Source: Hyphococcus sp. (GTDB taxonomy: Bacteria; Pseudomonadota; Alphaproteobacteria; Caulobacterales; Parvularculaceae). From it: DNA of 64,000 bases. The stretch spans positions 1-64,000 of the forward strand of contig JAJFGB010000009.1 of the NCBI GenBank assembly GCA_021776335.1, in the 5' to 3' direction. Made by a program: the position numbers and the translations under genes. This document shows positions 35,662 through 46,000 of the stretch, one piece after another (the stretch's first letter is position 1; each line of letters begins with the position of its first letter). The notes below the pieces were generated by a model. That model worked only from the letters and a program-made list of their open reading frames with translations. It made no database searches and was not told the DNA's origin.

Positions 35662-37044
35662 TTACAGAGAGATGCATTTTTGCGCAGCGATTTCCGCAGC
35701 GCGTTTGGCCAGGGCGTTGTCGATGTAGCGCGTCCAGTTCACAACATAAAGCCGCTCGTCATTTGCCCGGTTTATATATTGCCATGTGATGTCGCCGGCG
35801 GCGTTCATTTTTAAGAGCCGCCCATGATTGGTTTCTTCAACAAATATCTCACCGTCGGGAAGGATTTCGCTTCGCCCTTCGAGGGCTGTCCGGATTTCGT
35901 TGATCTTGAACCCCTCAGAGAACGGCGTTTTAATTTCATCGGTGGAAAAATCGTAAATGATTGTGTCATTAACACCGATGACCACGTGGCCCCAGGGAAG
36001 AGCGCCAGTGTTGTTATTGAATATTGCGATCTGATGATCGTTTAAGATGTCGACATCATGCTGCATCATCCATGGGCCTTCGCGCCACCACAATACTTCA
36101 TTCGTTGACGGTCGATAAAGCATGATCGTTGAAGTGTGTCGCAGGCTTAGAAACAAATCGCCGCGTTTCCAATGCGGCCCGTCATTAAGGGCTGGCTGTA
36201 CGTCATTCACGTGTAAAGGGTCTTCAGTATATCTCGTGCCGCTAAAGACAAGATGTGACAGATCGTTATCAATCAGGATTTCTGCAAGCGATTTTTCGTA
36301 GAGGACTTCCCCGTCCGGCGAGATTTGAATAAGAGCGTCGTCGTGCCATGTGCGAGGCATATTCTTGAGATGTGGGGGGTCCAAATAAATCGATGACCAG
36401 TAATTGCCGGCTGCATCACGCTCCAACGAATGATGGAACAACTTGTCGACCATCCAGACGGTGTTTGAGCAAACATCAACCTTGGTAAGCGGCGTGTTCA
36501 TACCATGAAAAATTAAGCCGCCGTCCTCTGCAAGAATAGGATGACTGATCGTAAAATTCTGCGGTTTTTTTATCCGATCCAGGCCTGCAATGTCATCCGG
36601 CAATTGTGAATCACGAAGAATATCAAGAAAGTCCGGATCGTATCGGTGATGTATCAAACCATTTTCAAGATCCAATAGCTCGACGACAGACCGATTTTCA
36701 TCGCCATCATATCGCGTAAGCAGCAATGCCTCGTCATCACCATCCTTGAAGCGCTTAAACCCTTTTTCACTGCCGAAGCGTTGTTCATGCGTATGGGTGG
36801 GTTTAGTTCGTGTCAGGAATTCTCTGGTCATTCGGCGCCCGGTGACGGGAATCCGCGCAACCTGCAGTGCAATTTCGGTAATGCCTGAGGTGCGCTGAGT
36901 ATCAGACGCCGCACGCTCAACCAGTGCGCCAAAACCAACGACGCCAAGGATTGCGGCGACGATCACCAATATAATTTGCCAGGTTTCGAGAGAAATCGTC
37001 CGGCGTTTTAAAAAGAACTCTTCCACAGCGTGTGACGCCCCCAC
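35662..37044 (-). CDS. Arylsulfotransferase-like (ASST) membrane-anchored protein
   Basis: 460 residues from a GTG at 37044; a GTG at 37026 has better spacing to a GGGGG site and may be the true start. One membrane helix (residues about 20-42) places a large beta-propeller-like domain outside. Features of ASST-type proteins: WHDDALIQISPDGEVLYEKSL, the HVNDVQP motif, LRHTSTIMLYRPSTNEVLWW, QHDVDILNDHQIAIFNNNT and the NEIRTALEGRSEILPDGEIFVEETNHGRLL end. Classical ASST enzymes move sulfate between phenols in the periplasm; many homologs have no tested activity. It is convergent with ctaA. Confidence 0.75.
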   Translation of the reverse strand: MGASHAVEEFFLKRRTISLETWQIILVIVAAILGVVGFGALVERAASDTQRTSGITEIALQVARIPVTGRRMTREFLTRTKPTHTHEQRFGSEKGFKRFKDGDDEALLLTRYDGDENRSVVELLDLENGLIHHRYDPDFLDILRDSQLPDDIAGLDRIKKPQNFTISHPILAEDGGLIFHGMNTPLTKVDVCSNTVWMVDKLFHHSLERDAAGNYWSSIYLDPPHLKNMPRTWHDDALIQISPDGEVLYEKSLAEILIDNDLSHLVFSGTRYTEDPLHVNDVQPALNDGPHWKRGDLFLSLRHTSTIMLYRPSTNEVLWWREGPWMMQHDVDILNDHQIAIFNNNTGALPWGHVVIGVNDTIIYDFSTDEIKTPFSEGFKINEIRTALEGRSEILPDGEIFVEETNHGRLLKMNAAGDITWQYINRANDERLYVVNWTRYIDNALAKRAAEIAAQKCISL

Positions 37045-37260
37045 CGAATGTGTGATTGTTTACGAATATCACGGATGTATCGAGATGTGAATTGGTTGAA
37101 ACCAGCCTGCTCAGTTCAGCTGGTGGGTCGTGCGTTAAAAACGCTTGTGTTTCGGTCACCATCGGCATTGCGCAAGAAAGGCGCACACCGGTTAGATTGG
37201 AAGGCAGCCACGCGCCTTATTTGACAATTGATGTCTTTGTCCGGGCAATCTGAAAACTGA

Positions 37261-38244
37261 TTATTCGTTCGGCGCTGGTGCGATGATCGAAAAACCGTCA
37301 AAAGCATATTCATAGGCGCCGTCAGTTTCGACAAAATCCGCGCGGTTTGCCTCTATAGCCTCGAAGGCGTCATGTAACCGACCAAGATAAGAGCCATCAG
37401 CCACCGGAACATTATGGGCGGTGATCAGGATGTCGATGTCGGTTTGCAGCGCAGCGAGCCTTTCAACGGATGCTTTGTAGTTCGAAAAATCAGCGCCTTC
37501 GATATGGGCGTAAAGCGGGGCGAGATAGAATGTATCGCCCATGAACAACCGGCGGCCTTCCCGGTCGAAGAGGCAGATAGAATCGGGCGAATGGCCCGGC
37601 GTTGAAATTACCTCGAGACGTATGCCGCCAAGGTCGATGATATCACCGTCCGCAATGGTTTCACTCACGGCATAGGGCTTGATTTCAAAATTGTCCGGGG
37701 TGACCCCGTCGGGCAGCGGCTTCCATACCCAGTCACCGCGGAGAAATTCCCCCACCGTTTCATTTGGGGCGCCGCTCATATGCGATCGCGCATATGGATC
37801 ATCGACGCCGGCGATGCGGCCAAATTCGTAATTGCCGCCAATATGATCGTAATGGCTGTGAGAATTAACGACGGTAACGTTGTGATCTGTCAGCGAAGCT
37901 ATGACCGGTTCAATCCTCGCGACGCCCAGTCCTGTATCGAACAACAATGCGCGGGTTTCACCGACAATCAGAAATGAAATGACTTCTTCGAACTGGCCCG
38001 GTTCGTAGATGGCGTAAGTATCAGGAGAGATGCGATAGACTTCAAACCATGGGTCGCTGTCAAGCACGCGCTCATAGGCGCCCCATTCACGCCGGGGCAG
38101 GGCGTCCCACCACTTGTCGGTATCGGCGCCCCTTCCTTCAACAGCATCTTCTTTTTCATTTGCGACAATGGGTTCGCTGTTGCTGCATGAAACTGCGAGC
38201 GCTGCAGCAAAGATCAATAGCAGATTTGGTGCGCGGCGGTTCAT
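37261..38244 (-). CDS. Metallo-beta-lactamase-fold lipoprotein
   Basis: 327 residues. Signal peptide with lipobox ALAVSC (C20). The metal site is H129-x-H131-x-D133-H134 (HSHYDHIGG); later ligands appear in TPGHSPDS and ITAHNVP, so both metal sites are likely intact. Fold members hydrolyse esters, lactams, lactones or thioesters; the substrate is unknown. The start overlaps the stop of the upstream lipoprotein by four bases, so the two form a coupled pair at the cell surface or in the periplasm. Confidence 0.85.
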   Translation of the reverse strand: MNRRAPNLLLIFAAALAVSCSNSEPIVANEKEDAVEGRGADTDKWWDALPRREWGAYERVLDSDPWFEVYRISPDTYAIYEPGQFEEVISFLIVGETRALLFDTGLGVARIEPVIASLTDHNVTVVNSHSHYDHIGGNYEFGRIAGVDDPYARSHMSGAPNETVGEFLRGDWVWKPLPDGVTPDNFEIKPYAVSETIADGDIIDLGGIRLEVISTPGHSPDSICLFDREGRRLFMGDTFYLAPLYAHIEGADFSNYKASVERLAALQTDIDILITAHNVPVADGSYLGRLHDAFEAIEANRADFVETDGAYEYAFDGFSIIAPAPNE

Positions 38245-39362
38245 TGCGGCTGAAAGTCAAGTTCAATGATCAAGGCGTCATCTTCGATTGCGGGAACTGC
38301 CCCGCGTGGGCTAATCGGGTCACCGTCCGGGAGCGACAACGCGTTCATGACGCCATTAACCGGCGCCAGGCGGATAGCTGGGCTGTCCGCGCCATCAACG
38401 CCCAGCGCGATAACGCCATTGCGGTAGAGCCCGCCAAGATTGCCGGCTGTTGCGCCCATGGCGCTGGCGGCGCTGACGCCTTCCAGCTCATCACTGGCGG
38501 TAACAGAGATGACCCCCAATGCCTGCCCGTCGCTGCGGTCGAACAGATGCAGGGCGCCGGTGTCTCGGTCCAGCAGCATGATTTGTCCGTGAACGGATAC
38601 TTCATCATCTTCAGTTGATTCGAAAGCGAGCACGGCCATCTCTCCAGCATTGGAGATTTCAGCGCGGGCAAATGGGGCGGAAAAACTATCGCCGCCGACG
38701 ACACGAAAAATCGCACCGCTTTCGCTGGCGGCCAAAACAACGCCATCGATGTCAACGGTGCACGCCGCAATATCGTCAGGCATTTGCAGCGCCGTTTCAC
38801 CTGCTGCAACGAGACCGCCCGCCGCCTTTTCAAAATTAAAGATCGACAATTTTGATTTTTGAACAACAAAGAGCGCCGGGGCGTCGCCATCCACGGCGCG
38901 GCCGAAACAAAAACCGCGCACATTGCCGCGGATGACGGGCCCTCCCTCAACTGGCTGGAAAGCCCGTGAGGCGTTGCCAACGCCATAAAATTTGAAGGCG
39001 CTGTCATCCACGTCGAAAATCGCAAGCACGCCGGCCGCCAGGGAACCGTGTCCGATATAACTCACCGCGGCGCCCTTGGCGCGGATGCCTGGAATGCGTG
39101 ATACTTCGTTGCCGTCTTCGACATTGTAGGAAACTATTCCATTGTCGCTCGCGACAATCAGCAAGCTATTGAAGGCCAGAGCCGGATGATCCCAGAAGGT
39201 TATGCCTGTCGCAGGCGCGGAAAGGCCTGGCAGTTCGTCGCTGACGGTGACGTCGGCAGCAATGACAGGGACTGCGGGAGCCGGCGCATCCGGTTCAACA
39301 GCCTGCCGCTCACAGGCGGCAAGGAAAGCTAAGGCGGAAAGAGCGAGGATGGAAAAACGCAT
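38241..39362 (-). CDS. Lipoprotein with phytase-like beta-propeller
   Basis: 373 residues. Lipobox LAFLAAC (C17). The body is strand-rich with repeated VxxxDxDG/GxLxLFDRSDG units. FWDHPALAFNSLLIVASDNGIVSYNVEDG (read in two parts) resembles the opening of beta-propeller phytases, and DDIAACTVDIDGVVLAAS and LGGLYRNGVIALGVDG continue the pattern. Propeller phytases release phosphate from phytate using calcium; here the acidic calcium ligands cannot be confirmed by eye. It is the upstream gene of the coupled lipoprotein pair. Confidence 0.65.
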   Translation of the reverse strand: MRFSILALSALAFLAACERQAVEPDAPAPAVPVIAADVTVSDELPGLSAPATGITFWDHPALAFNSLLIVASDNGIVSYNVEDGNEVSRIPGIRAKGAAVSYIGHGSLAAGVLAIFDVDDSAFKFYGVGNASRAFQPVEGGPVIRGNVRGFCFGRAVDGDAPALFVVQKSKLSIFNFEKAAGGLVAAGETALQMPDDIAACTVDIDGVVLAASESGAIFRVVGGDSFSAPFARAEISNAGEMAVLAFESTEDDEVSVHGQIMLLDRDTGALHLFDRSDGQALGVISVTASDELEGVSAASAMGATAGNLGGLYRNGVIALGVDGADSPAIRLAPVNGVMNALSLPDGDPISPRGAVPAIEDDALIIELDFQPQ

Positions 39363-39480
39363 GAGCTACTCCAGAATATTACACATCGCCGCTACGGTGC
39401 GGCGCAATACTGTCTATAAGTGCATCCGGCAGATTTCGCCATGAATAATCGAACAGCTTTTGCTTAGCCCGGGCGGCGCA

Positions 39481-41682
39481 TCATCGCTTGGCTTTTAGTG
39501 CCGCCAGGCGCCGCCGGGTAATTTTAAGATCATACGCCCATTGTGTATGTGTTTGGTCAAGGGCCGCTAAGCGTTCGGCGACCGGAAGGCTTTCCTCATA
39601 CTGACGGATTGCGGCTTCGATGTCATCCAGCTTCTCATATGTGTCGCCGGTACGCTCCAGGCTGACAGAAAGATCGCGCTGGGCGCCGGCATTGGTTTCA
39701 TTTTCAGCAAGGCGTCGGGCAATCACGAGGCCTTCCTCATAAAAGGTGAGCGCGGCGGCAAGATCGCCGCGGGCGATTTGAATGTCGCCAATGTTGTTGA
39801 GGCTGACAGAAAGGTCGCGCCGGGCCCCGGCATTGGTTTCGTCTTCGGCAAGGTGGCGGCGGATTGTGAGGCTTTCCTCATAAGCGGTGAGCGTAGTGGT
39901 GAGATCGCCGCGGGCCCTTTGAATGGCGCCAACCCTGTCCAGGCTGACAGAAAGATCGCGCTTGGCCCCGGCATTGGTTTGGTCTTCGGCAAGGCGTCGG
40001 GCAATCACGAGGCCTTCCTGATAAAAGGCGAGCGCGGCGGCAAGATCGCCGCGGGCGACTTGAACGTCACCAATCTTGTTGAGGCTGACAGAAAGATCGC
40101 GCTTGGCCCCGGCATTGGTTTGGTCTTCGGCAAGGCGGCGGAGTATTGCGAGGCCTTCCTGATAAAAGGTGAGCGCGGCGGCAAGATCGCCGCGGGCGAT
40201 TTGAATGTTGCCAATGTTGTTGAGGCTGACAGAAAGATCGCGCTGGGCCCCGGCATTGGTTTCGTCTTCGGCAAGGCGGCGGCGGATTGAGAGGCCTTCT
40301 TCATAAGCGGTGAGTGCGGCGGCAAGAGCGCCGCGGGCGACTTGAATGTCGCCAACCTTGTTGAGGCTGACAGAAAGATCGCGCTGGGCGCCGGCATTGG
40401 TTTCATTTTCAGCAAGGCGGCGGCTGATGGCGAGGCTTCCCTCGTAAGCGGTGAGCGCGGCGGCAAGATCGCCGCGGGCGATTTGAATGTCGCCAATCTT
40501 GTTGAGGCTGACAGAAAGATCGCGCTGGGCCCCGGCATTGGTTTCGTCTTCGGCAAGGTGTCGGGCAATCACGAGGCCTTCCCCATAAGCGGTAAGCGCG
40601 GCGGTAAGATCGCCGCGGGCGACCTGAATGTCGCCAATCTCGTTTAAAGCGACGGAATGCTCACGTTCTGTTAACGCCGCATTGGCTGACAGGTTTGCGA
40701 AGGTGAGTGCCTCTGCAGTCCTTGCTGAAAGATGATAAATCCGCGTCAAATAAACTAACGTCCAGAAATCGTTAGGCTCCAATTCTCTGGCGGCCTCATA
40801 ATTTTCTAGCGCTTTTCCAACCTGCCCCAGAAAAAAATGAGCCGCGCCGGCGGCACGGCATGACCGAGCAGCGGCGAGCTTTTCAATCGCCAATCCCGAT
40901 TCCATGTCGCGTATGTGATTAACTCGTTGCCGGTTCAGTGCATCGAGATCGTCAATGCCGTCACCGGGCACCCCACGCTCAAGCGCTTTTTGCGCTTCCA
41001 CGTCATTGGATCGATAGAGGGTTCGAATTTGTTTCTGCAATTGCGCGGGGTCGCCAAGGGGCCGCGCATCACCACTGGTATGCTCAATCGATTCTAGTCT
41101 AGCCAGTATTTTCTCCATGCCCTCTGCATTTTCTAGACGAAGCTCGGCGACACCATCTTTAATGATGGTCAGATCCTGCAATGTTTGTTGAGTAATTTTT
41201 GGCGCAAGGGATAGGAGAAAATCTTGGCGTGCAAATGCGCGCTCAAATGCGCCTTCAAAAATTCTCCGGGCTATTTCGCGCCAGATTTTATCAGTCTCAA
41301 ACCGTCCGTCTATTTGAGACAGTTTTTCCAATATCAGCTTGCCGATTTCCGAAGGTGCTACGCCCGCTTCAACCAATTCAGTATCGGTTGGTATGCAATC
41401 CTGGAAACTAGAGTCCAATCGAATGTATATTGCGTCGATTGTAGCAGGCGTTGTTTCATTTTCGGTGGTGTATCGGCTGAGCGATCCGTAAATTTCTTTT
41501 CTGATTTTCGTCAGTTCGCTTTCGATACTGGATTTCGATGCCTGATCTGAAAACAGGCTGGCAGCGCCGGTCGCGCCAGCAAATATTGTTAGTATCCCGC
41601 CGGTGATGGCGGCGTCCGCAAGGGTGGCGCAACCTGCCCCAATACTTGCTGCGCATGTTATTGCTTTTTCACCCGCCGCCAT
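39481..41682 (-). CDS. TPR-repeat protein with seven near-identical 47-residue repeats
   Basis: 733 residues. Residues 1-50 include a hydrophobic stretch (AITGGILTIFAGATGAASLF) that may be a membrane helix. About 50-220 is helical and charged, unlike any family I know. A degenerate TPR pair (about 285-350) is followed by seven 47-residue TPR units (LSVSLNKIGDIQIARGDLAA type) and one degenerate unit before the C-terminus. The DNA repeat is exactly 141 bases with no insertions. Such TPR arrays bind proteins or peptides and occur in sensors and effectors; no enzymatic domain is visible. The gene is divergent from rplM across a 290-base AT-rich gap. Confidence 0.75.
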   Translation of the reverse strand: MAAGEKAITCAASIGAGCATLADAAITGGILTIFAGATGAASLFSDQASKSSIESELTKIRKEIYGSLSRYTTENETTPATIDAIYIRLDSSFQDCIPTDTELVEAGVAPSEIGKLILEKLSQIDGRFETDKIWREIARRIFEGAFERAFARQDFLLSLAPKITQQTLQDLTIIKDGVAELRLENAEGMEKILARLESIEHTSGDARPLGDPAQLQKQIRTLYRSNDVEAQKALERGVPGDGIDDLDALNRQRVNHIRDMESGLAIEKLAAARSCRAAGAAHFFLGQVGKALENYEAARELEPNDFWTLVYLTRIYHLSARTAEALTFANLSANAALTEREHSVALNEIGDIQVARGDLTAALTAYGEGLVIARHLAEDETNAGAQRDLSVSLNKIGDIQIARGDLAAALTAYEGSLAISRRLAENETNAGAQRDLSVSLNKVGDIQVARGALAAALTAYEEGLSIRRRLAEDETNAGAQRDLSVSLNNIGNIQIARGDLAAALTFYQEGLAILRRLAEDQTNAGAKRDLSVSLNKIGDVQVARGDLAAALAFYQEGLVIARRLAEDQTNAGAKRDLSVSLDRVGAIQRARGDLTTTLTAYEESLTIRRHLAEDETNAGARRDLSVSLNNIGDIQIARGDLAAALTFYEEGLVIARRLAENETNAGAQRDLSVSLERTGDTYEKLDDIEAAIRQYEESLPVAERLAALDQTHTQWAYDLKITRRRLAALKAKR
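39652..40638 (-). repeat. Seven tandem 141-bp repeats encoding TPR units
   Basis: The octamer GGCTGACA recurs at 39660, 39801, 39942, 40083, 40224, 40365 and 40506, every step exactly 141 bases. The units differ at scattered positions (for example AEDQTNAGAK versus AENETNAGAQ), showing repeated duplication or gene conversion within the gene. Confidence 0.95.
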
Positions 41683-41801
41683 TTTTACTCCGAAAATCTA
41701 GATTAGAAATGGTAATAATATTGGCTGAGGTCAACTTCACCGAGAGAATGTTGCATTGACGTTTTGACCAGAACCAGCCTGATTGATCCCAAAATTCCCG
41801 A

Positions 41802-41830
41802 TTTACGCCATATGGAAACTACGGTATTAT
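41802..41830 (+). promoter_or_regulatory. Candidate promoter toward rplM
   Basis: TTTACG (41802-41807), 17-base spacer, TATTAT (41825-41830). The -10 lies inside the palindrome at 41823-41836. A second option is TTGACG at 41879 with a weaker -10 (TACTTG at 41902). Confidence 0.4.
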
Positions 41831-41836
41831 AATACC
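41823..41836. promoter_or_regulatory. Perfect 14-bp palindrome, possible operator
   Basis: GGTATTATAATACC is its own reverse complement; a further half-site AATACC lies just downstream (near 41843). It is in the divergent gap between the TPR gene and rplM and overlaps a candidate -10. Confidence 0.45.
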
Positions 41837-41974
41837 ACATAAATACCATGCTGTTTTCAAATAGTTTCTCGGCATATGTTGACGACAGCTGTGCAATCGC
41901 GTACTTGCCGCGCTCGTTTCGCCAGCGGGCCGTAACAGGGCTCGAATGCTGGCTCAATTATTCAGGATTTGACC

Positions 41975-42442
41975 ATGAAAACCTACGCCATGAAACCGGC
42001 GGACGTGGAGAAGAGCTGGATCATCATCGATGCTGAGGGTCTGGTCGTTGGCCGCCTCGCTTCGGTTATCGCCACGCGTCTCCGCGGCAAGCACCTGCCT
42101 GCCTATACGCCTCATGTTGATTGCGGCGACAATGTCGTTGTCGTCAACGCCGAGAAAGTCGTCTTTACCGGCAAGAAACTGACAGACAAAAAATTCTACT
42201 GGCACACGGGTTTTCCCGGCGGCATTAAAGAACGCACCATGGAGAAAATCCTCGGTGGTGCGCACCCTGAACGGGTGCTGACAAAAGCCGTTGAGCGCAT
42301 GATGCCGAAAGACTCGCCACTTGCGCGCAAACAGATGACCAATCTGAAAGTCTATGCCGGCGCCGAGCATCCTCACGAGGCGCAAAGCCCCGCTAAGTTC
42401 GACGTTGCAGCGATGAATTCCAAAAACAAACGGGAAGCCTAA
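41975..42442 (+). CDS. rplM: 50S ribosomal protein L13
   Basis: 155 residues, start [20 protein letters not shown], the family norm; ATG at 41975 with CAGGA upstream. Conserved parts: [24 protein letters not shown] read over its two halves, [43 protein letters not shown]. Component of the large subunit. It is followed after 3 bases by rpsI, the standard pair. Confidence 0.97.
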   Translation: MKTYAMKPADVEKSWIIIDAEGLVVGRLASVIATRLRGKHLPAYTPHVDCGDNVVVVNAEKVVFTGKKLTDKKFYWHTGFPGGIKERTMEKILGGAHPERVLTKAVERMMPKDSPLARKQMTNLKVYAGAEHPHEAQSPAKFDVAAMNSKNKREA

Positions 42443-42445
42443 TCC

Positions 42446-42937
42446 ATGAGCACGACCTCTCTTGAAGATCTGAAAGACGTTGTCGCGGAAGCAGGCGTCA
42501 TTGTCGCTGAGCCTGAAGAGGCAAAGTTGGCGGAACCTAAAATTGATGAACTGGGCCGCGCATATGCAACAGGCAAGCGCAAGACTGCGATTGCCCGCGT
42601 ATGGATTAAGCCCGGTGCTGGACGCATCATCGTCAACAAAAAAGACCACACCGAGTATTTCGGCCGCGCAGTGCTGCAGATGATTATTAAGCAACCTCTG
42701 GTTGCTGCTGAGCGCGCCAATCAATATGACGTCTATTGTACGGTGACGGGCTCAGGCCCGTCGGGTCAGGCTGGCGCTGTACGTCACGGCATTTCAAAAG
42801 CGCTGACTTATTTCGAACCGAAATTGCGTGCGGTCCTGAAAAAAGGCGGGTTCCTGACCCGCGACAGCCGTGTCGTTGAACGCAAGAAATATGGCCGTGC
42901 GAAGGCGCGTCGGTCTTTTCAGTTCTCGAAACGCTAA
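42446..42937 (+). CDS. rpsI: 30S ribosomal protein S9
   Basis: 163 residues. The first 33 residues are an acidic extension ([19 protein letters not shown]), as in many alphaproteobacterial S9 proteins. The core has [51 protein letters not shown] and the C-terminal tail [14 protein letters not shown] that reaches the P-site tRNA. The DNA for the last codons is duplicated just downstream. Confidence 0.98.
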   Translation: MSTTSLEDLKDVVAEAGVIVAEPEEAKLAEPKIDELGRAYATGKRKTAIARVWIKPGAGRIIVNKKDHTEYFGRAVLQMIIKQPLVAAERANQYDVYCTVTGSGPSGQAGAVRHGISKALTYFEPKLRAVLKKGGFLTRDSRVVERKKYGRAKARRSFQFSKR

Positions 42938-42991
42938 ACCGCGCCTCGGGGTCAGTTCTCGAAACGCTAATTGTTATTTTCAATGGTTACG

Positions 42992-43022
42992 AAAAACGCC
43001 GCCCTTTGGGCGGCGTTTTTTT
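42992..43022 (+). terminator. Strong rho-independent terminator after rpsI
   Basis: AAAACGCCGCCC, loop TTT, GGGCGGCGTTTT, then more T residues. The stem is perfect over at least 10 GC-rich pairs. It ends the rplM-rpsI transcript; on the other strand it could also serve the convergent TonB receptor gene (A-tract preceding the stem gives T after it). Confidence 0.92.
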
Positions 43023-43048
43023 GCCTCGATTTGTTCGCGTCGATTTCT

Positions 43049-46000
43049 CTAGAAATTTCGTTCGATGCCAAAGTAAAATCGCCGCCCAATGACATCGTAA
43101 TACTCCGGATAGGTATTGCCAGATGTGCTGAAAGCGAGCAGCGGTGGGGAGGCATCCAAAATATTATCGACGCCTGCCCGCATCGTCCAATCGGGCTTGA
43201 TCGAAACAACAGCAAAGAGATCATGATAGGCGATCGCTGATGCATTATTGCCGTCGAGATTGCCCAATGATGAATCTACAGTGGCGCGCGATCGGTATCG
43301 CAGCTTCCAGCCAACTTCAAAATCCCGTAGATCGTAGGAAAACCAAATGTTCGCCCTGTGTTGCGCAAATTTGAGCTGCCCCTTCAGGGGTGTAAAGGCG
43401 TCTCCATCAAACGCTTGCTGTTTGGCGTCCAGCAATAATGTGTAGTTTCCCCTGAGTTTAAGTTGGCCCGGAAGGCCGTTTCTTAAAATTTTGCCGGGTG
43501 GATAATGCGCCGTGAGGCTGAAATCCAGCCCGCTTACAAGGAATCGCCCACCGTTTAGTGGAAATAAGTTGGCGCTAATAATTTGATCGGTGTTTGTGTC
43601 TCGTGAGAAAATGGGGCCGCCAATCACCGGATTATCGCCGCAGGCAGGCGAAGAAAAATCAACGCTTGTGTAGCAGGAGGCAAGCGCCGATGAGAGGTTG
43701 GGTGTTGAAATTGCATCGTTGATTGAAATGCGAAAAAAATCGACGCTGAAGTCAATGTCGCGCGTAGCGCTGGTTGGCCAGGAAAAAAACATATTAGCGC
43801 CGACGGACAATGTGTCGGCGCGTTCTTCTTGCAAATCGATGTTGTTGACGATGGTTGTATCAATCGTCAAATTGATTTGCTGAAAACCGGGAGCGACGCC
43901 AAACGCACCGATCGATGAACAGTTGGCCACAACAACTGCGTTTGCCGCCACCGACAATCCTGAACAAGGATCACTAAATGACGATGATGCAGTCGAAAAT
44001 TGGCTGAATAATTCATTCACATTCGGGGCGCGTAGCGCCCTTTGTTGCGTGAACCGCAAGGTCAACCAGTTCGTCGGTTGATAACGCGCGCCGCCTTTAA
44101 CGCTATAGGTCAGCCCACTTCGCGCAACCCGCAATATACGTGCTGCCCCCTCGACGGAGAGCTTTGTCGCGCCGTCAAAATCAGACAATAGCGGGACAAC
44201 AAATTCCGCATAGCCTTCGACGGAATTAAAAGAGCCCTCAATGCCAGCTATTGGATTAACGCCGGGGATCGTTCGGCTCAAGAGAACAGGGTCAACGGTC
44301 ACACGCGCAGACTCGCTGCGATATTCGCCGCCAATTGCGAATGAGATTGGACCCGACGGGATTTGTGCGATGTCTCCTCTAAGGTTGATTGAGGCGTTAT
44401 GTTGCCCGGTAAAGAAACGATTTTTCAATGGGCGCAGTTGGACAAAGCGACGTTGGGCAGCCGTGAGCGCAGTTTCGCCGAACGGATTGATCAATGAGCA
44501 ACTGGTCGCTTGCGCACAAAGCGCAGGATCCACAGCGCGCGCCAATCGCTCAGGATCGATCAAATTGTTAAATGTTGAATCGGCAACTGAAGCAGCGAAT
44601 TGGTAATGTGCGTCATATGACCAATGTGCGCCGATATCTCCGCCGATAATGACGGCGGCGCGATATGAACTGCGTTCAATCTCGTTTTCTCTCGGTCCGA
44701 GCGCTGAAAAGCGTCGAGCGATATATGCGCCGGCCCGTTGAGTAGCTGGCGCCTGTTGCTCCAGTAGATTGGTAACGGAAGTCGGAAATGAGGGATGGCT
44801 CGTCGGGGCGAATAAGGAAAAATTTTGCGCACCGCCAGCATCAAATGGTGAAGACGGCAACATACTGGTTGATTTGAAATGGGCGCCAAACAGCTCAAAC
44901 TTAATATGTGCATTGTCGCCGAGATTGGCGGTGAGATTGACTAAACCCGAAAAACGTTGCTCAGGCGTGACCAAAAGCGTCTCGCGATTGAAGTTTTCCA
45001 ATTGATCGATATTGCGGGTAAACGCGTCGATAGCGGCGCCGTCAGGAGATATGGAATAGGATGCGCCATTAGCAAATGCGTTGAAGTCGGCAGGGCCGGC
45101 GCCAAATCCAATGACCCGCCCCGTGTTGGTGACATCGCTGCGCCCCAATCCCGGGGTAAATACACCCCCGGCGCCAAATCCCGCTGGATCTGCAGTCGCC
45201 TTGCGGTCAGCCTGAAACAGTTTTCCGGATTCAGTGTAGCTTGCAAAGATGTTTAGATGGGCATCGCCCCGCCACATATCGCGCCCATAAGCGATTTCCG
45301 CGAGCATGTTCTTGGCGCCACCGCGTGTCGCAACGCCACCCTGTATTGTTGTTGTGAACCCCTCATAGTTGTCGTGAAAATCAATATTGATGACGCCAGC
45401 GATGGCGCCGGGACCGTAAAGTGCAGATGCGCCGCCCGTCAGGATTTCGACCTGTCGCACAGCACTGATCGGGACAGAAGAGAGGTCAATGCCAATAACG
45501 CTTGATCCGGCATTCGTTGGGGCAATGCGCCTGCCGTCAAAAAGAACAAGTGTCCGTGATGGACCGGCGCTGCGCAGATCGACAATGTTCAGCCCTGCTG
45601 CATTCGAAATCGAATTTGTATTTAGCGACGAGAACGCGGTATTGACCGCCGGCAGCTCGGATAGCGTGTGCCCAATGTTTACGGCGCCGTCTGTGCGTAG
45701 ATTGTCTTTCGAAATGATTGCGATTGGAGATAAATCGTCAAGCGATGTTTTCGTGCGCGTCGCTGTGATGATGATTTCGTCTGTATCTGTTTTGAGCGGA
45801 CGAAATTGTGGGCGTTTGTCAATGCCTGGCGCTGCTGGGTGCGGCTCCTTTTTTTTGACGACTACATAGACATTTGCCGTCTGTTTTTCGAACGCGAAAG
45901 GCGTATCAGACAGCGTCTCATTCAGCGCCGCTTCGGTCGTCATATACCCGTGAACACCATGCGTTTTGTGTTGTGGTAATTTATCCGTTGAAAAAACAAT

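Noticed and set aside
39778-40568. Long frames on both strands inside the TPR repeats
   Set aside because: They exist because the 141-base repeat length keeps any open frame open; sequences are low-quality (PAAILPPRSP, KIAAGDLNV) and repeat-derived.
39652-40638. Possible CRISPR or satellite array
   Set aside because: Repeats are contiguous, 141 bases, in frame and code for TPR units; there are no spacers.
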